A stretch of DNA of 64,000 nucleotides, from assembly GCF_002157875.1 (NCBI RefSeq), contig NZ_CP021376.1, positions 2,116,501 through 2,180,500 of the forward strand, in the 5' to 3' direction. A model generated the notes under the pieces. It did not search any database. It was given only the letters and a program-made list of their open reading frames with translations, and was not told where the DNA came from. The first letter of the stretch is position 1; each line of letters begins with the position of its first letter. This DNA is from Oceanisphaera avium (GTDB taxonomy: Bacteria > Pseudomonadota > Gammaproteobacteria > Enterobacterales > Aeromonadaceae). Positions 39,677 to 47,316 of the stretch are shown one piece after another. The position numbers and the translations under genes are program-made.

Positions 39677-40069
39677 ATGTCTACACAGTGCTTGAGTCGA
39701 ATTTTATACGTAGAAGATGATGCAGATATTCGCGAGATTGCCCAGTTAGCATTAGAAGTAGTGGGAGGATTTGAAGTATTGCTGTGTGCCAGTGGCGAGC
39801 AAGCGCTGTTACAAGCCATCGACTTTGCACCCCAGCTGATATTATTAGATGTCATGATGCCGGGCATGGATGGCCCCAGTACTTTAACCGCCTTGCGCCA
39901 ACATGCAGAGCTGGCACATATTCCAATTGCGTTTATGACGGCAAAAATTCAACCCCAAGAAATCGCCCACTACAAAGCCATGGGCGCCGTAGATGTCATT
40001 GCTAAGCCCTTTGATCCCATGCGCTTGCCCCAGCAAGTGACCGACATTTGGTCGAGCAGTAAAGCGTAA
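39677..40069 (+). CDS. Single-domain response regulator (CheY-like)
   Basis: 130 residues, only a receiver domain: acidic pair in YVEDDADIRE, phospho-acceptor D58 (LILLDVMMPGMDG), Thr/Ser switch in FMTAK and the conserved Lys in VIAKPFDP. The start is the ATG at 39677 one base after the preceding stop; a longer frame from 39623 overlaps the HDOD gene and is rejected. With no output domain it likely acts by protein contact or as a phosphate shuttle or sink within the kinase-Hpt relay. Confidence 0.9.
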   Translation: MSTQCLSRILYVEDDADIREIAQLALEVVGGFEVLLCASGEQALLQAIDFAPQLILLDVMMPGMDGPSTLTALRQHAELAHIPIAFMTAKIQPQEIAHYKAMGAVDVIAKPFDPMRLPQQVTDIWSSSKA

Positions 40070-40173
40070 ACTGACCGTATTACGCCGCAAGTTAAAGAAA
40101 AATAGCATCCTTAGCCGTCTTACTGGGCTGGCCCCGTATCTCGCTTTTATATTTTGGTATTTAAAGCGAAAAT

Positions 40174-40201
40174 GAGATCTTGATGTACATCAGGAAGACG
40201 G
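40174..40201. repeat. Dispersed intergenic repeat, copy 1
   Basis: A 28-base stretch containing the near-palindrome TTGATGTACATCAGG matches a second copy at 58399-58426 at 24 of 28 positions; AAAGCGA occurs just upstream of both. It lies in the short gap between the receiver gene and its terminator. Confidence 0.65.
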
Positions 40202-40233
40202 AAAAAAGCCGAACGCTTACGGTTCGGCTTTTT
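40202..40233. terminator. Terminator between the signalling operon and mrpG (convergent)
   Basis: AAGCCGAAC and GTTCGGCTT form a 9-bp stem flanked by A-run on the left and T5 on the right; bidirectional in form. Confidence 0.9.
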
Positions 40234-40246
40234 GGTTTCTATAGGG

Positions 40247-40633
40247 CTAATAGGTCTCTTCATCATCGCGGGGCTTGGGCGCACTGCCAAGACGGCGGGT
40301 TTTTAAGTCGTAGCGCTCTTTTATCACATCTTTAATGGTGCCCTCCCATAACTCAATGCCCACAAAATAACCCGCGCGCGCTAACACATGGGCGGCGATG
40401 GGTGCGGTCACAATAACAAACACTATCATGGCCAAGGCGCGCACGACTAAGCTTGCGCTATCACTATAAAAAATCATGTAGCCACAGGTCATTAACCCGA
40501 TACCAAGCGCACCGGCTTTACTGGTCGCGTGCATGCGGGTCAGTAAGTCGGGCATGCGGATAATGCCAATGCCAGAGAGCAGCATTAAAAAGGCACCTAG
40601 TAGTAAAAAAGCACTGGTGAGCAATTCAGTCAT
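40247..40633 (-). CDS. mrpG: Mrp/Mnh Na+/H+ antiporter subunit G
   Basis: Small three-helix membrane subunit of the multi-gene cation/proton antiporter. The start MTELLTSAFLLLGAFLMLLSGIG at 40633 overlaps the mrpF stop by eight bases, consistent with translational coupling; an in-frame ATG at 40669 would overlap mrpF much more. Family landmarks: RMPDLLTRMHATSKAGALG. The C-terminus is polar and slightly longer than usual (KERYDLKTRRLGSAPKPRDDEETY). Last gene of the operon. Confidence 0.92.
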   Translation of the reverse strand: MTELLTSAFLLLGAFLMLLSGIGIIRMPDLLTRMHATSKAGALGIGLMTCGYMIFYSDSASLVVRALAMIVFVIVTAPIAAHVLARAGYFVGIELWEGTIKDVIKERYDLKTRRLGSAPKPRDDEETY

Positions 40634-40901
40634 CACTAAGTTGTGCTCCTCGTTCAAGGTAGCGGGCAAAAGCCACGGCCGTTAAAAAGGAAGTGAGCGC
40701 TAATACTAACGCCACATCAATCAGCTCAGGCACGCCATAACTCACGCTATAGAGCACAATAAACCCAACCGTCATCGAGGCAATCACCTCTAGCGCCACC
40801 ACTCGGTCCGGTAAGGTGGGGCCACGCAACAAACGCAATGTAGCTAACACCAAGCCCACACTTAAAAATATAAAAGAAATAATAATGGAAATCTCAAGCA
40901 T
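40626..40901 (-). CDS. mrpF: Mrp antiporter subunit F
   Basis: 91-residue three-helix subunit with the family segment RLLRGPTLPDRVVALEVIA in the first loop and the LIDVALVLALTSFLTAVAFARYLERG C-terminus. Two bases separate it from mrpE. Confidence 0.93.
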   Translation of the reverse strand: MLEISIIISFIFLSVGLVLATLRLLRGPTLPDRVVALEVIASMTVGFIVLYSVSYGVPELIDVALVLALTSFLTAVAFARYLERGAQLSDD

Positions 40902-40903
40902 GC

Positions 40904-41377
40904 TTACCTCAATAAATTTAATACGCGGGCTTCAAGAGATTTAAGCTCAGCTAATTGAGTGCCCTCATCGTCCAAATACATAAGGTGCACATATAACACC
41001 TTACGATCACTGGAAATATCCAGCGCCAGTGAGCCCGGCGTAACCGTAATGAGATTAGCAAATAAGCTAATAGCAGCATCGTCTTTTAAGTCGAGAGGGA
41101 TGGCAATCACGCCAGGGCGCATTAAATGGGTGGGCGTTAGTACATCATAAGCGACCCGCGCATTGGCTTTAATTAAATCCCAAATAAAAAATAAAATAAA
41201 ACCAATAATATTGGGCGCCTTGCCAAAATAATTAGCAAATTCCGGTTTATCGCGCGCCACATACGCCAGCACAAAATAACTGAGAACCATGCCGGCCACT
41301 AAATTACTAATGCTATAACTGCCCGATAAAATGACCCAAAATAGGGCCAATAACATATTCCAACCAAAGGCCTTCAT
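40904..41377 (-). CDS. mrpE: Mrp antiporter subunit E
   Basis: 157-residue subunit. Two N-terminal hydrophobic segments then a soluble domain carrying the family signature [42 protein letters not shown]. Start overlaps the mrpD stop by four bases. In the known complex it contributes to the membrane scaffold rather than the proton channel. Confidence 0.94.
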   Translation of the reverse strand: MKAFGWNMLLALFWVILSGSYSISNLVAGMVLSYFVLAYVARDKPEFANYFGKAPNIIGFILFFIWDLIKANARVAYDVLTPTHLMRPGVIAIPLDLKDDAAISLFANLITVTPGSLALDISSDRKVLYVHLMYLDDEGTQLAELKSLEARVLNLLR

Positions 41378-42885
41378 GAGCGACTCCCAAGCGGGCCTAG
41401 TACCGCTTCAATATAGCCATTAGGGTTTAATAATTGTGCTGCGGTATCAAGAGATAGCCTAATAAACCATTCCGCACCTAAGCCGATGGTGAGCGTCATG
41501 GCCGCTAACACTATTACCGGTAAATACAATAAATAACGCTGCGGGTCGGACTCACCGCGCAACGGCTTGGCTTCATCGGGTAAAGGTTTCCAAAATGCCT
41601 CCGCCCAAATTTTTACCATAGAATATAAGGTAAGCAGACCCACTAATAAGGCAATACCCACCATCCACCACGCACCTTCTAACACGCCGGCCTTAATCAC
41701 CGTATATTTAGCAAAGAAGCCCGACAGCGGCGGTATGCCCGCTAAAGACATGGCCGGAATTAAAAACAAAAAGGCCAGCCAAGGTGCATTACGATAGAGG
41801 CCTCCTAATTTGGCAAGATCATAACTGCCATGATAGCGATACATAATACCGCTAATTAAAAAGAGATTCGTCTTCACAATAATATGGTGAAAAATATAGA
41901 AAACGCCGCCGGCAATGGCTAACGGTGTAAATAATGCCAAGCCCACTAGCATGTAACCAATTTGGCTAACAATATGAAAAGATAAAATACGGCGCACTTC
42001 AAATTGTGCGGCTGCCCCTAGCACGCCCGTAAGCATGGTAAAGATGCCCATGGCCATTAAAACATTATGATGAGTTAAGCCAATATCTTGGATAAATATC
42101 AAACTAAAGACGCGGTATAAGGCGTAGACCCCTACTTTAGTGAGCAAGCCGGCAAACACCGCTGAAATGGCCACCGGAGGCGTATGATAAGAAGCCGGCA
42201 ACCAGAAAAAGAGCGGAAATGCAGCCGCTTTAATGCCAAAGGCCACCATAAACAGCATGGCGATAACTGTCACTAAACCTGGCTGCTCACCGTTACCCAG
42301 TTTAAGCGCTAAGTCAGCCATATTTAGCGTACCCGCATAGCCATATAGCAAGCCGACGGCCGTTAAAAATAACGCCGAGGATAATAAGTTTAAGGTGACG
42401 TATTTTAGCGCGCCCTCCATTTGCGCGCGCTCACCGCCTAAGATCATTAGACCAAACGAGGCCACCAGCATGATCTCAAACCAGACATAGAGATTAAAAA
42501 TATCACCGGTTAAAAAAGCGCCCGCCACCCCAGCCAGCATTAAGTGCAGCAAAGGATAATAGCCAAAAGCCTCATGCTTTTTACTCATGGTTGCCAACGA
42601 GTAAATCGCCACACTTAAGCCGACAATGCCAGTCACCAACACCATAATGGCGCTTAATAAGTCGGCCACTAAGGTGATGCCATAAGGCGCAGACCAATTA
42701 CCCATATAAGCGACTAAGATGCCTTGGCTGCGCACTTGGCTAAAGAGATAAATGCCCGCAACTAACAGACCGGTACCGGAGAGCAGTGACAAAATGCGCT
42801 GTACATTGCGCCATTGCCAACAGGCCAAGGTTAATGCGCCCGCTAACATAGGGATAAAAATAGGCAGTACTAAGGCTATATTCAC
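41374..42885 (-). CDS. mrpD: Mrp antiporter subunit D
   Basis: 503-residue polytopic protein homologous to complex I antiporter-like subunits (NuoM/N). About fourteen helices; the channel-lysine region is seen in [46 protein letters not shown], with an upstream helix containing a Glu ([18 protein letters not shown]). Proton path subunit. Overlaps mrpC and mrpE by four bases each. Confidence 0.96.
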   Translation of the reverse strand: MNIALVLPIFIPMLAGALTLACWQWRNVQRILSLLSGTGLLVAGIYLFSQVRSQGILVAYMGNWSAPYGITLVADLLSAIMVLVTGIVGLSVAIYSLATMSKKHEAFGYYPLLHLMLAGVAGAFLTGDIFNLYVWFEIMLVASFGLMILGGERAQMEGALKYVTLNLLSSALFLTAVGLLYGYAGTLNMADLALKLGNGEQPGLVTVIAMLFMVAFGIKAAAFPLFFWLPASYHTPPVAISAVFAGLLTKVGVYALYRVFSLIFIQDIGLTHHNVLMAMGIFTMLTGVLGAAAQFEVRRILSFHIVSQIGYMLVGLALFTPLAIAGGVFYIFHHIIVKTNLFLISGIMYRYHGSYDLAKLGGLYRNAPWLAFLFLIPAMSLAGIPPLSGFFAKYTVIKAGVLEGAWWMVGIALLVGLLTLYSMVKIWAEAFWKPLPDEAKPLRGESDPQRYLLYLPVIVLAAMTLTIGLGAEWFIRLSLDTAAQLLNPNGYIEAVLGPLGSRS

Positions 42886-43229
42886 AAGTCAGTGCTCTTC
42901 ATTTCATTCATATCATCGGCACCTATTACTTCATAGGCTCTGTGTATTAACACTACGGCGAAGGCCAGCACCCCAAAACTAATGACAATGGCGGTTAAAA
43001 TTAAGGCTTGTGGCAGTGGATCAGCAATAGGGCCCGTTACCTGCTCTAAATGCTCGGCGATCAAAGGCGGAGCACCGCGCACCAGACCACCGGCACTTAA
43101 AATTAATAAGTTGGCGGCATTGGATAAAATCATTAAGCCAATGACTAATTTCACTATGCTGCGTCTGAGCATCATAAATAAGGCGGTGGCATAAAGAGCG
43201 CCAATCACAAATGCGAATAGGTTTTCCAT
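42882..43229 (-). CDS. mrpC: Mrp antiporter subunit C
   Basis: 115-residue NuoK-like three-helix subunit: [24 protein letters not shown] and [30 protein letters not shown] are the family landmarks. Overlaps mrpB by one base and mrpD by four. Confidence 0.95.
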   Translation of the reverse strand: MENLFAFVIGALYATALFMMLRRSIVKLVIGLMILSNAANLLILSAGGLVRGAPPLIAEHLEQVTGPIADPLPQALILTAIVISFGVLAFAVVLIHRAYEVIGADDMNEMKSTDL

Positions 43230-43660
43230 TAATCCTCCGACTTATCAAGCGACAGCAAGATGGTCGATACCACGCCGATCACCACTAAATAAACACCAAT
43301 ATCAAAGAACAAAGGCGTACTAATACTCAGCTCTCCAATGCCCGGTAGGTAAAACTGGCCCCACTGGCTGGTTAAAAACGGTTGGCCTTTTAGTACCACA
43401 CCCACCATGCCGCTTAATAACGCCAGACACAGCCCCACCCCCATTAAGTGTTGGCTTTCTACTTTAAGTAAAATACGGGTGCTGCGAGCATCAAAGGCAA
43501 ACAAATGTAAGCCAAAGGCGCAAGAGGCGACTAAGCCTGCGATAAAGCCGCCACCAGGCTCGTTGTGGCCGCGCAGTAATAAGAAAATAGAAAACAATAA
43601 CAACAGCGGCACCAGCATGCGGGTCGCGGTTTGTAAGATAATAGAGGTTTCAGTTCTCAT
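43229..43660 (-). CDS. mrpB: Mrp antiporter subunit B
   Basis: 143-residue four-helix subunit with the invariant loop [21 protein letters not shown]. It is separate from mrpA, so this is a seven-gene group-1 operon and not the group-2 type with fused A/B. Overlaps mrpA by four bases. Confidence 0.95.
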   Translation of the reverse strand: MRTETSIILQTATRMLVPLLLLFSIFLLLRGHNEPGGGFIAGLVASCAFGLHLFAFDARSTRILLKVESQHLMGVGLCLALLSGMVGVVLKGQPFLTSQWGQFYLPGIGELSISTPLFFDIGVYLVVIGVVSTILLSLDKSED

Positions 43661-45960
43661 GACGTCGCCTCCTCACGAAAGCGGATCATGGCATTAACGC
43701 CAATGGCTGCCAGCGCCAACACAAAAATCTCGCCCAAGGTATCAAAGGCTCTAAAGTCCACCAAAATTACGTTGACGATATTACGTCCATGAGCCAAGAG
43801 ATAACTGTTAGCCACCAAGTAATCAGAAATTCGCTCACCCGGCATGGCAGTTTGATGCACCGTTAGTAGCATCATAGTAATAAGCACCCCAAAAGCGCCG
43901 GCCACGATAGCATCGCGAATACGTACCCATGGGCTAGATAATTCTTGAAAACGCGGTAGGCGAAACAAGACTAACACCAGCATAATCACAGTAAGTGTTT
44001 CTACTAAAATCTGAGTAATAGCTAAATCTGGGGCACTAAAAAACACATAAACCATGGCCATCACGAAACCCAACACTCCCAGTGCGGCCACCGAGCCTAG
44101 GCGCAAACAGGTAACACAGGCATAAATAGCAGACACCATCATTAATAGCGCAATCACCACTTCATAAAAGCGCACATCGTTAAAATACAGCGAATAAGCA
44201 AAGGCCTGCTCCGACCAGAACACATAAGCCAACAGCGCAATGCTAGTTAGCAAAATAGTCAGAATATAATTGGCCATATAACCGTTTTGCAATACGCGAG
44301 TTTGTTTATCCGCCAGCCACACTAAGCCTTGCATCATGCGCTCATAGTTGCGCTCTGGGCCATAAGCCAAGAAATCAATGCCTTTACTCAGTGGCTCACG
44401 ACTAACACTCCAGTAATAATAAAGCAGCGCCCCACTCCCCAGCGCAATGGCACTCAGCAAGAGCGGTAAATTAAAGCCATGCCACAATGCCAAGTGCAGA
44501 GTCTGCGCGGGTGGCTCGCCACTAATAACCTGAGTTGCTGCTTGTAGTAAAGGAGAGATAAGGCTGGGCACTAAGCCAAAAATTAGCCCTAAAAGAGCCA
44601 GTACAGAAAAGCCTAAACGCATCGACCAAGGCGCTTCATGGGGGATGTTAGGTGTGGTTTTATAAGCGCCATAAAAAGGCTTAATAGCCACTAAGGCGCT
44701 CGCCGCCACAATACAAATGGCGGTGATCAAGCACAATACAATTAATAACGGGGCGAGTCCGGTGCTGCTTAAGGCGCCACTAAACATTAGCTCTTTGGCA
44801 ATAAAGCCAAATAAAGGCGGTATCCCTGCCAGTGACAGTGCGGCTAACGTGGTAAATATCGCCGTGTGCGGCATATATTTACGAAGGCCCGCCAAGTCAC
44901 GCACATCTTTGGTACCCGTGACATGATCCAGTGTGCCGGCGGCCATAAAAAGCGCCCCTTTATAAAGGGCATGCGCTAATAAAAAGACCATGGCTGCTTC
45001 TAGCGCATAGGGAGTGCCAATACCAATTAACATGGTTAATGTGCCCAGCGCCATTATGGTGGAGTAAGCTAAAATGCGCTTTAAGTCGGTACTGCACACC
45101 GCCATGATGGCGCCTAACGTCATGGTCACCCCGCCCACTAAAGAAAGCGTGAGCGTCCACGGCTCATAGCCTGCCATCATAGGTTGGATGCGCGCCATTA
45201 AATATACGCCCGCTTTGACCATAGTCGCCGAGTGTAAGTAAGCGCTCACGGGTGTAGGCGCTGCCATGGCATTAGGTAGCCAAAAATGAAAGGGCACTTG
45301 GGCAGACTTAGTAAACGCTCCCAGCAGAATTAACGCCATCATCACTAAAAATAGCGGGTTATCTTGTAGCGAGGTGCCCTGCGCTAGCAGTGCCGTTATT
45401 TCAAAGCTGCCGCCTAGGGTGCCTAATAAAATTAAGCCCGTCATTAGCGCAAGACCACCGGCGACGGTAATAAAAAAGCCCTGCAAGGCGGCCTTGCGGG
45501 CTTTTTGCTGTTCATGGTTAAAACCAATTAATAAATAAGAGGTAAAGCTGGTGAGCTCCCAAAAGACAAACATGGCAATTAAGTTGCTCGATAGCACCAA
45601 GCCCAGCATGGCTCCCATAAAGGCCAACAAGTACATTAATAGCTTATACATGTCTTTATGGCCGTGCAGATATTGCCCAGCATAAATAAAGATAAAAGTA
45701 CCAATGCCGGTGATTAATAAGGCAAACATCAGGCTTAAGCCATCCACCATTAAACTCAGATTAATATCGAGACTGGGGATCCAAGCATACTGATAATAGA
45801 GAGTGTCACCTGCACTAATCGCTGGCAAAAAAGTAGCAAAATAGGCAAATAATACGGCCGGCAATAAAGCTAAGCCCCAGCCTAGATACGCGCCTAAGAC
45901 ACGTGATAACTGGGGCGTTAACAAGGCCAAAATAAAGCCTGATAAAATGGCAACAAGCAT
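43657..45960 (-). CDS. mrpA: Mrp antiporter subunit A
   Basis: 767-residue, largest subunit: an NuoL-like antiporter half (residues to about 500; [62 protein letters not shown] with the channel Lys) plus the MrpA-specific C-terminal region (DUF4040-type, [26 protein letters not shown] and [30 protein letters not shown]). First gene of mrpABCDEFG, which exports Na+ (or other cations) in exchange for protons, relevant to salt and alkaline stress. AAGGAGG lies ten bases before the ATG, just after a small hairpin formed by GCCTGAACAGGC. Confidence 0.96.
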   Translation of the reverse strand: MLVAILSGFILALLTPQLSRVLGAYLGWGLALLPAVLFAYFATFLPAISAGDTLYYQYAWIPSLDINLSLMVDGLSLMFALLITGIGTFIFIYAGQYLHGHKDMYKLLMYLLAFMGAMLGLVLSSNLIAMFVFWELTSFTSYLLIGFNHEQQKARKAALQGFFITVAGGLALMTGLILLGTLGGSFEITALLAQGTSLQDNPLFLVMMALILLGAFTKSAQVPFHFWLPNAMAAPTPVSAYLHSATMVKAGVYLMARIQPMMAGYEPWTLTLSLVGGVTMTLGAIMAVCSTDLKRILAYSTIMALGTLTMLIGIGTPYALEAAMVFLLAHALYKGALFMAAGTLDHVTGTKDVRDLAGLRKYMPHTAIFTTLAALSLAGIPPLFGFIAKELMFSGALSSTGLAPLLIVLCLITAICIVAASALVAIKPFYGAYKTTPNIPHEAPWSMRLGFSVLALLGLIFGLVPSLISPLLQAATQVISGEPPAQTLHLALWHGFNLPLLLSAIALGSGALLYYYWSVSREPLSKGIDFLAYGPERNYERMMQGLVWLADKQTRVLQNGYMANYILTILLTSIALLAYVFWSEQAFAYSLYFNDVRFYEVVIALLMMVSAIYACVTCLRLGSVAALGVLGFVMAMVYVFFSAPDLAITQILVETLTVIMLVLVLFRLPRFQELSSPWVRIRDAIVAGAFGVLITMMLLTVHQTAMPGERISDYLVANSYLLAHGRNIVNVILVDFRAFDTLGEIFVLALAAIGVNAMIRFREEATS

Positions 45961-46057
45961 AGGAAAATGCCTCCTTTCCTTGCCTGTTCAGGCAATAGAA
46001 TAAGCTAAAAATAGGGGGAGAGATGGCACTGAGCTGAGGCTATAGTAAAGAAGTATT

Positions 46058-46090
46058 TCGATTATTTATCAAACAGTTAATCGATTATTT
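46058..46090. promoter_or_regulatory. Repeated TCGATTATTT motif upstream of mrpA
   Basis: TCGATTATTT occurs twice (46058-46067, 46081-46090), 23 bp apart, and TCGATTA (46058) also pairs with TAATCGA (46078-46084). It lies about 100-130 bases upstream of mrpA in AT-rich DNA, so it may be a regulator-binding site or upstream promoter element. The factor is unknown. Confidence 0.4.
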
Positions 46091-46142
46091 TTATATTATT
46101 ATGGCGGTCGATACTACAAGTCGCACTTATAAAACGCAAGCT

Positions 46143-46168
46143 CACCAGCCGCATTTGTGCGGCTGGTG
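46143..46168 (-). terminator. Probable terminator of thiD
   Basis: CACCAGCCGC and GCGGCTGGTG form a perfect 10-bp stem with a 6-base loop, about 40 bases after the thiD stop. On the minus strand the following bases are AGCTTGCGTTTT, a delayed T-run, so efficiency is uncertain. Confidence 0.6.
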
Positions 46169-46208
46169 TTCATAAATGCGATATGGATCAAAGCCAAAAC
46201 CTTGGCGC

Positions 46209-47030
46209 TTAGCGAGTGAAAAAATGCTCCACTGGGCCCCGACCATGGCCGATGCGCACCTTGCTGCCGGCCAAAATAGCCTGATCGATATAGTGCTTGG
46301 CTCGCTCTACCGCTTCATCTAATGGATAACCTTGCCCTAAGAAGCTTGCCAGCGCCGCCGATAACGTACATCCAGTACCATGGGTGTTATTCGTCATAAT
46401 GCGCGGTGTATCAAAGCAGCGAACCTGTTGGCCACTTAACAACCAGTCGGGACTGCGCGCTTCTTGTTGTAAAAAGCCGCCTTTTATCAAAATCGCCTTA
46501 CAATCTAATTGCTGTAAGCCGGCAAATAAGGCCTCTACCTCAGCAAGGTGCGCAGGAATAGCCTCTCCTAATAACGCCGCCGCTTCCGGTAAGTTGGGCG
46601 TGATCACATCCGCTAATGGCAATAGTTCTTCGCGCAGGCAATTAACCGCATCTTCTGCCAGCAGCATATCGCCATTAGCAGTGACCATTACCGGATCCAC
46701 GACTAGATGAGCGGGTCGATATTTTCGCAGTGCCGCGGCCACGGTGCCAATGGTCTCGCTATCACCCAACATGCCCACTTTAACGGCAGTGACCGCCAGA
46801 TCGCCGAATATGGCGTCTAACTGAGCTTGGATCATAGCTTGTGGGGTGGCATGAACGGCGGTGACGCCTTGGGTATTTTGCGCGGTGAGCGCGGTGATCA
46901 CCGAGCAGGCATAGCCACCGGTCGCAGAAATGGCTTTAATATCCGCTTGGATACCGGCGCCACCGCTGCAGTCTGAGCCGGCGATGGTCAAAATAATGGG
47001 TTTTTGCTGCTGATTTTTCTGATGAGGCAT
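46209..47030 (-). CDS. thiD: Hydroxymethylpyrimidine / phosphomethylpyrimidine kinase
   Basis: Phosphorylates HMP and HMP-P, giving the pyrimidine pyrophosphate half of thiamin. 273 residues. Ribokinase-fold motifs: GSDCSGGAGIQADIKA near the N-terminus and NNTHGTGCTLSAAL with the anion-hole and catalytic Asp-region cysteine near the C-terminus. No ThiE fusion and no other thi gene nearby, so this copy is a stand-alone salvage/biosynthetic kinase. The TPP riboswitch directly upstream confirms its pathway. The SD AAGGAG is inside a hairpin. Confidence 0.96.
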   Translation of the reverse strand: MPHQKNQQQKPIILTIAGSDCSGGAGIQADIKAISATGGYACSVITALTAQNTQGVTAVHATPQAMIQAQLDAIFGDLAVTAVKVGMLGDSETIGTVAAALRKYRPAHLVVDPVMVTANGDMLLAEDAVNCLREELLPLADVITPNLPEAAALLGEAIPAHLAEVEALFAGLQQLDCKAILIKGGFLQQEARSPDWLLSGQQVRCFDTPRIMTNNTHGTGCTLSAALASFLGQGYPLDEAVERAKHYIDQAILAGSKVRIGHGRGPVEHFFTR

Positions 47031-47037
47031 AAATTAA

Positions 47038-47057
47038 GCTCCTTCGGACGAAGGAAC
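47038..47057 (-). promoter_or_regulatory. Ribosome-site hairpin of thiD (riboswitch expression platform)
   Basis: On the minus strand GTTCCTTCG and CGAAGGAGC can pair almost fully around a two-base turn. The thiD Shine-Dalgarno AAGGAG (47039-47044 on the plus strand) is within the 3' arm, eight bases from the ATG. A second anti-SD, GCTCCTT, lies at 47176-47182 just 5' of the aptamer. Confidence 0.7.
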
Positions 47058-47080
47058 CACAGGCAAATTAATATTTAGCC

Positions 47081-47175
47081 GTTAGTTTCCTCCGCCAGCA
47101 TTAACTGGATCAGGTACAGCGGGTCCGGCAGTCACCGTCTCAGCACTTAAGTTAATTTAAGGCTCCCCGACTAAC
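47081..47175 (-). promoter_or_regulatory. TPP riboswitch (THI element) of thiD
   Basis: Reading the minus strand: P1 arm GTTAGT (47170-47175) and its partner ACTAAC (47081-47086), then GGGGAGCC, CTGAGACGG, GACCC, and GTACCTGATCCAG with TTAATGCTGGCGGAGG, which are the ordered conserved elements of the TPP aptamer. Binding of thiamin pyrophosphate is expected to reduce thiD translation through the ribosome-site hairpin downstream; no intrinsic terminator is seen between aptamer and start. Confidence 0.95.
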
Positions 47176-47253
47176 AAGGAGCCTGATAATAGCGAGCTCA
47201 CCCCTTAAAAGAAAGGTGCACGCGATACGCCTTACGCCGTAAGGCCAAGAACA

Positions 47254-47277
47254 ACACCGAGCCAAGCGGCTCGGTGT
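47254..47277 (-). terminator. Terminator of polA
   Basis: ACACCGAGCC and GGCTCGGTGT form a 10-bp stem with a 4-base loop; on the minus strand TGTTCTT follows. It lies 40 bases after the polA stop. Confidence 0.82.
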
Positions 47278-47316
47278 GGTATTTTTAGCCTATGGCGTTA
47301 AACCTATAGTACTCAG

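Noticed and set aside
47193..47316. Spot 42 RNA downstream of polA, as in E. coli
   Set aside because: The gap holds only the polA terminator and no Spot 42-like sequence.
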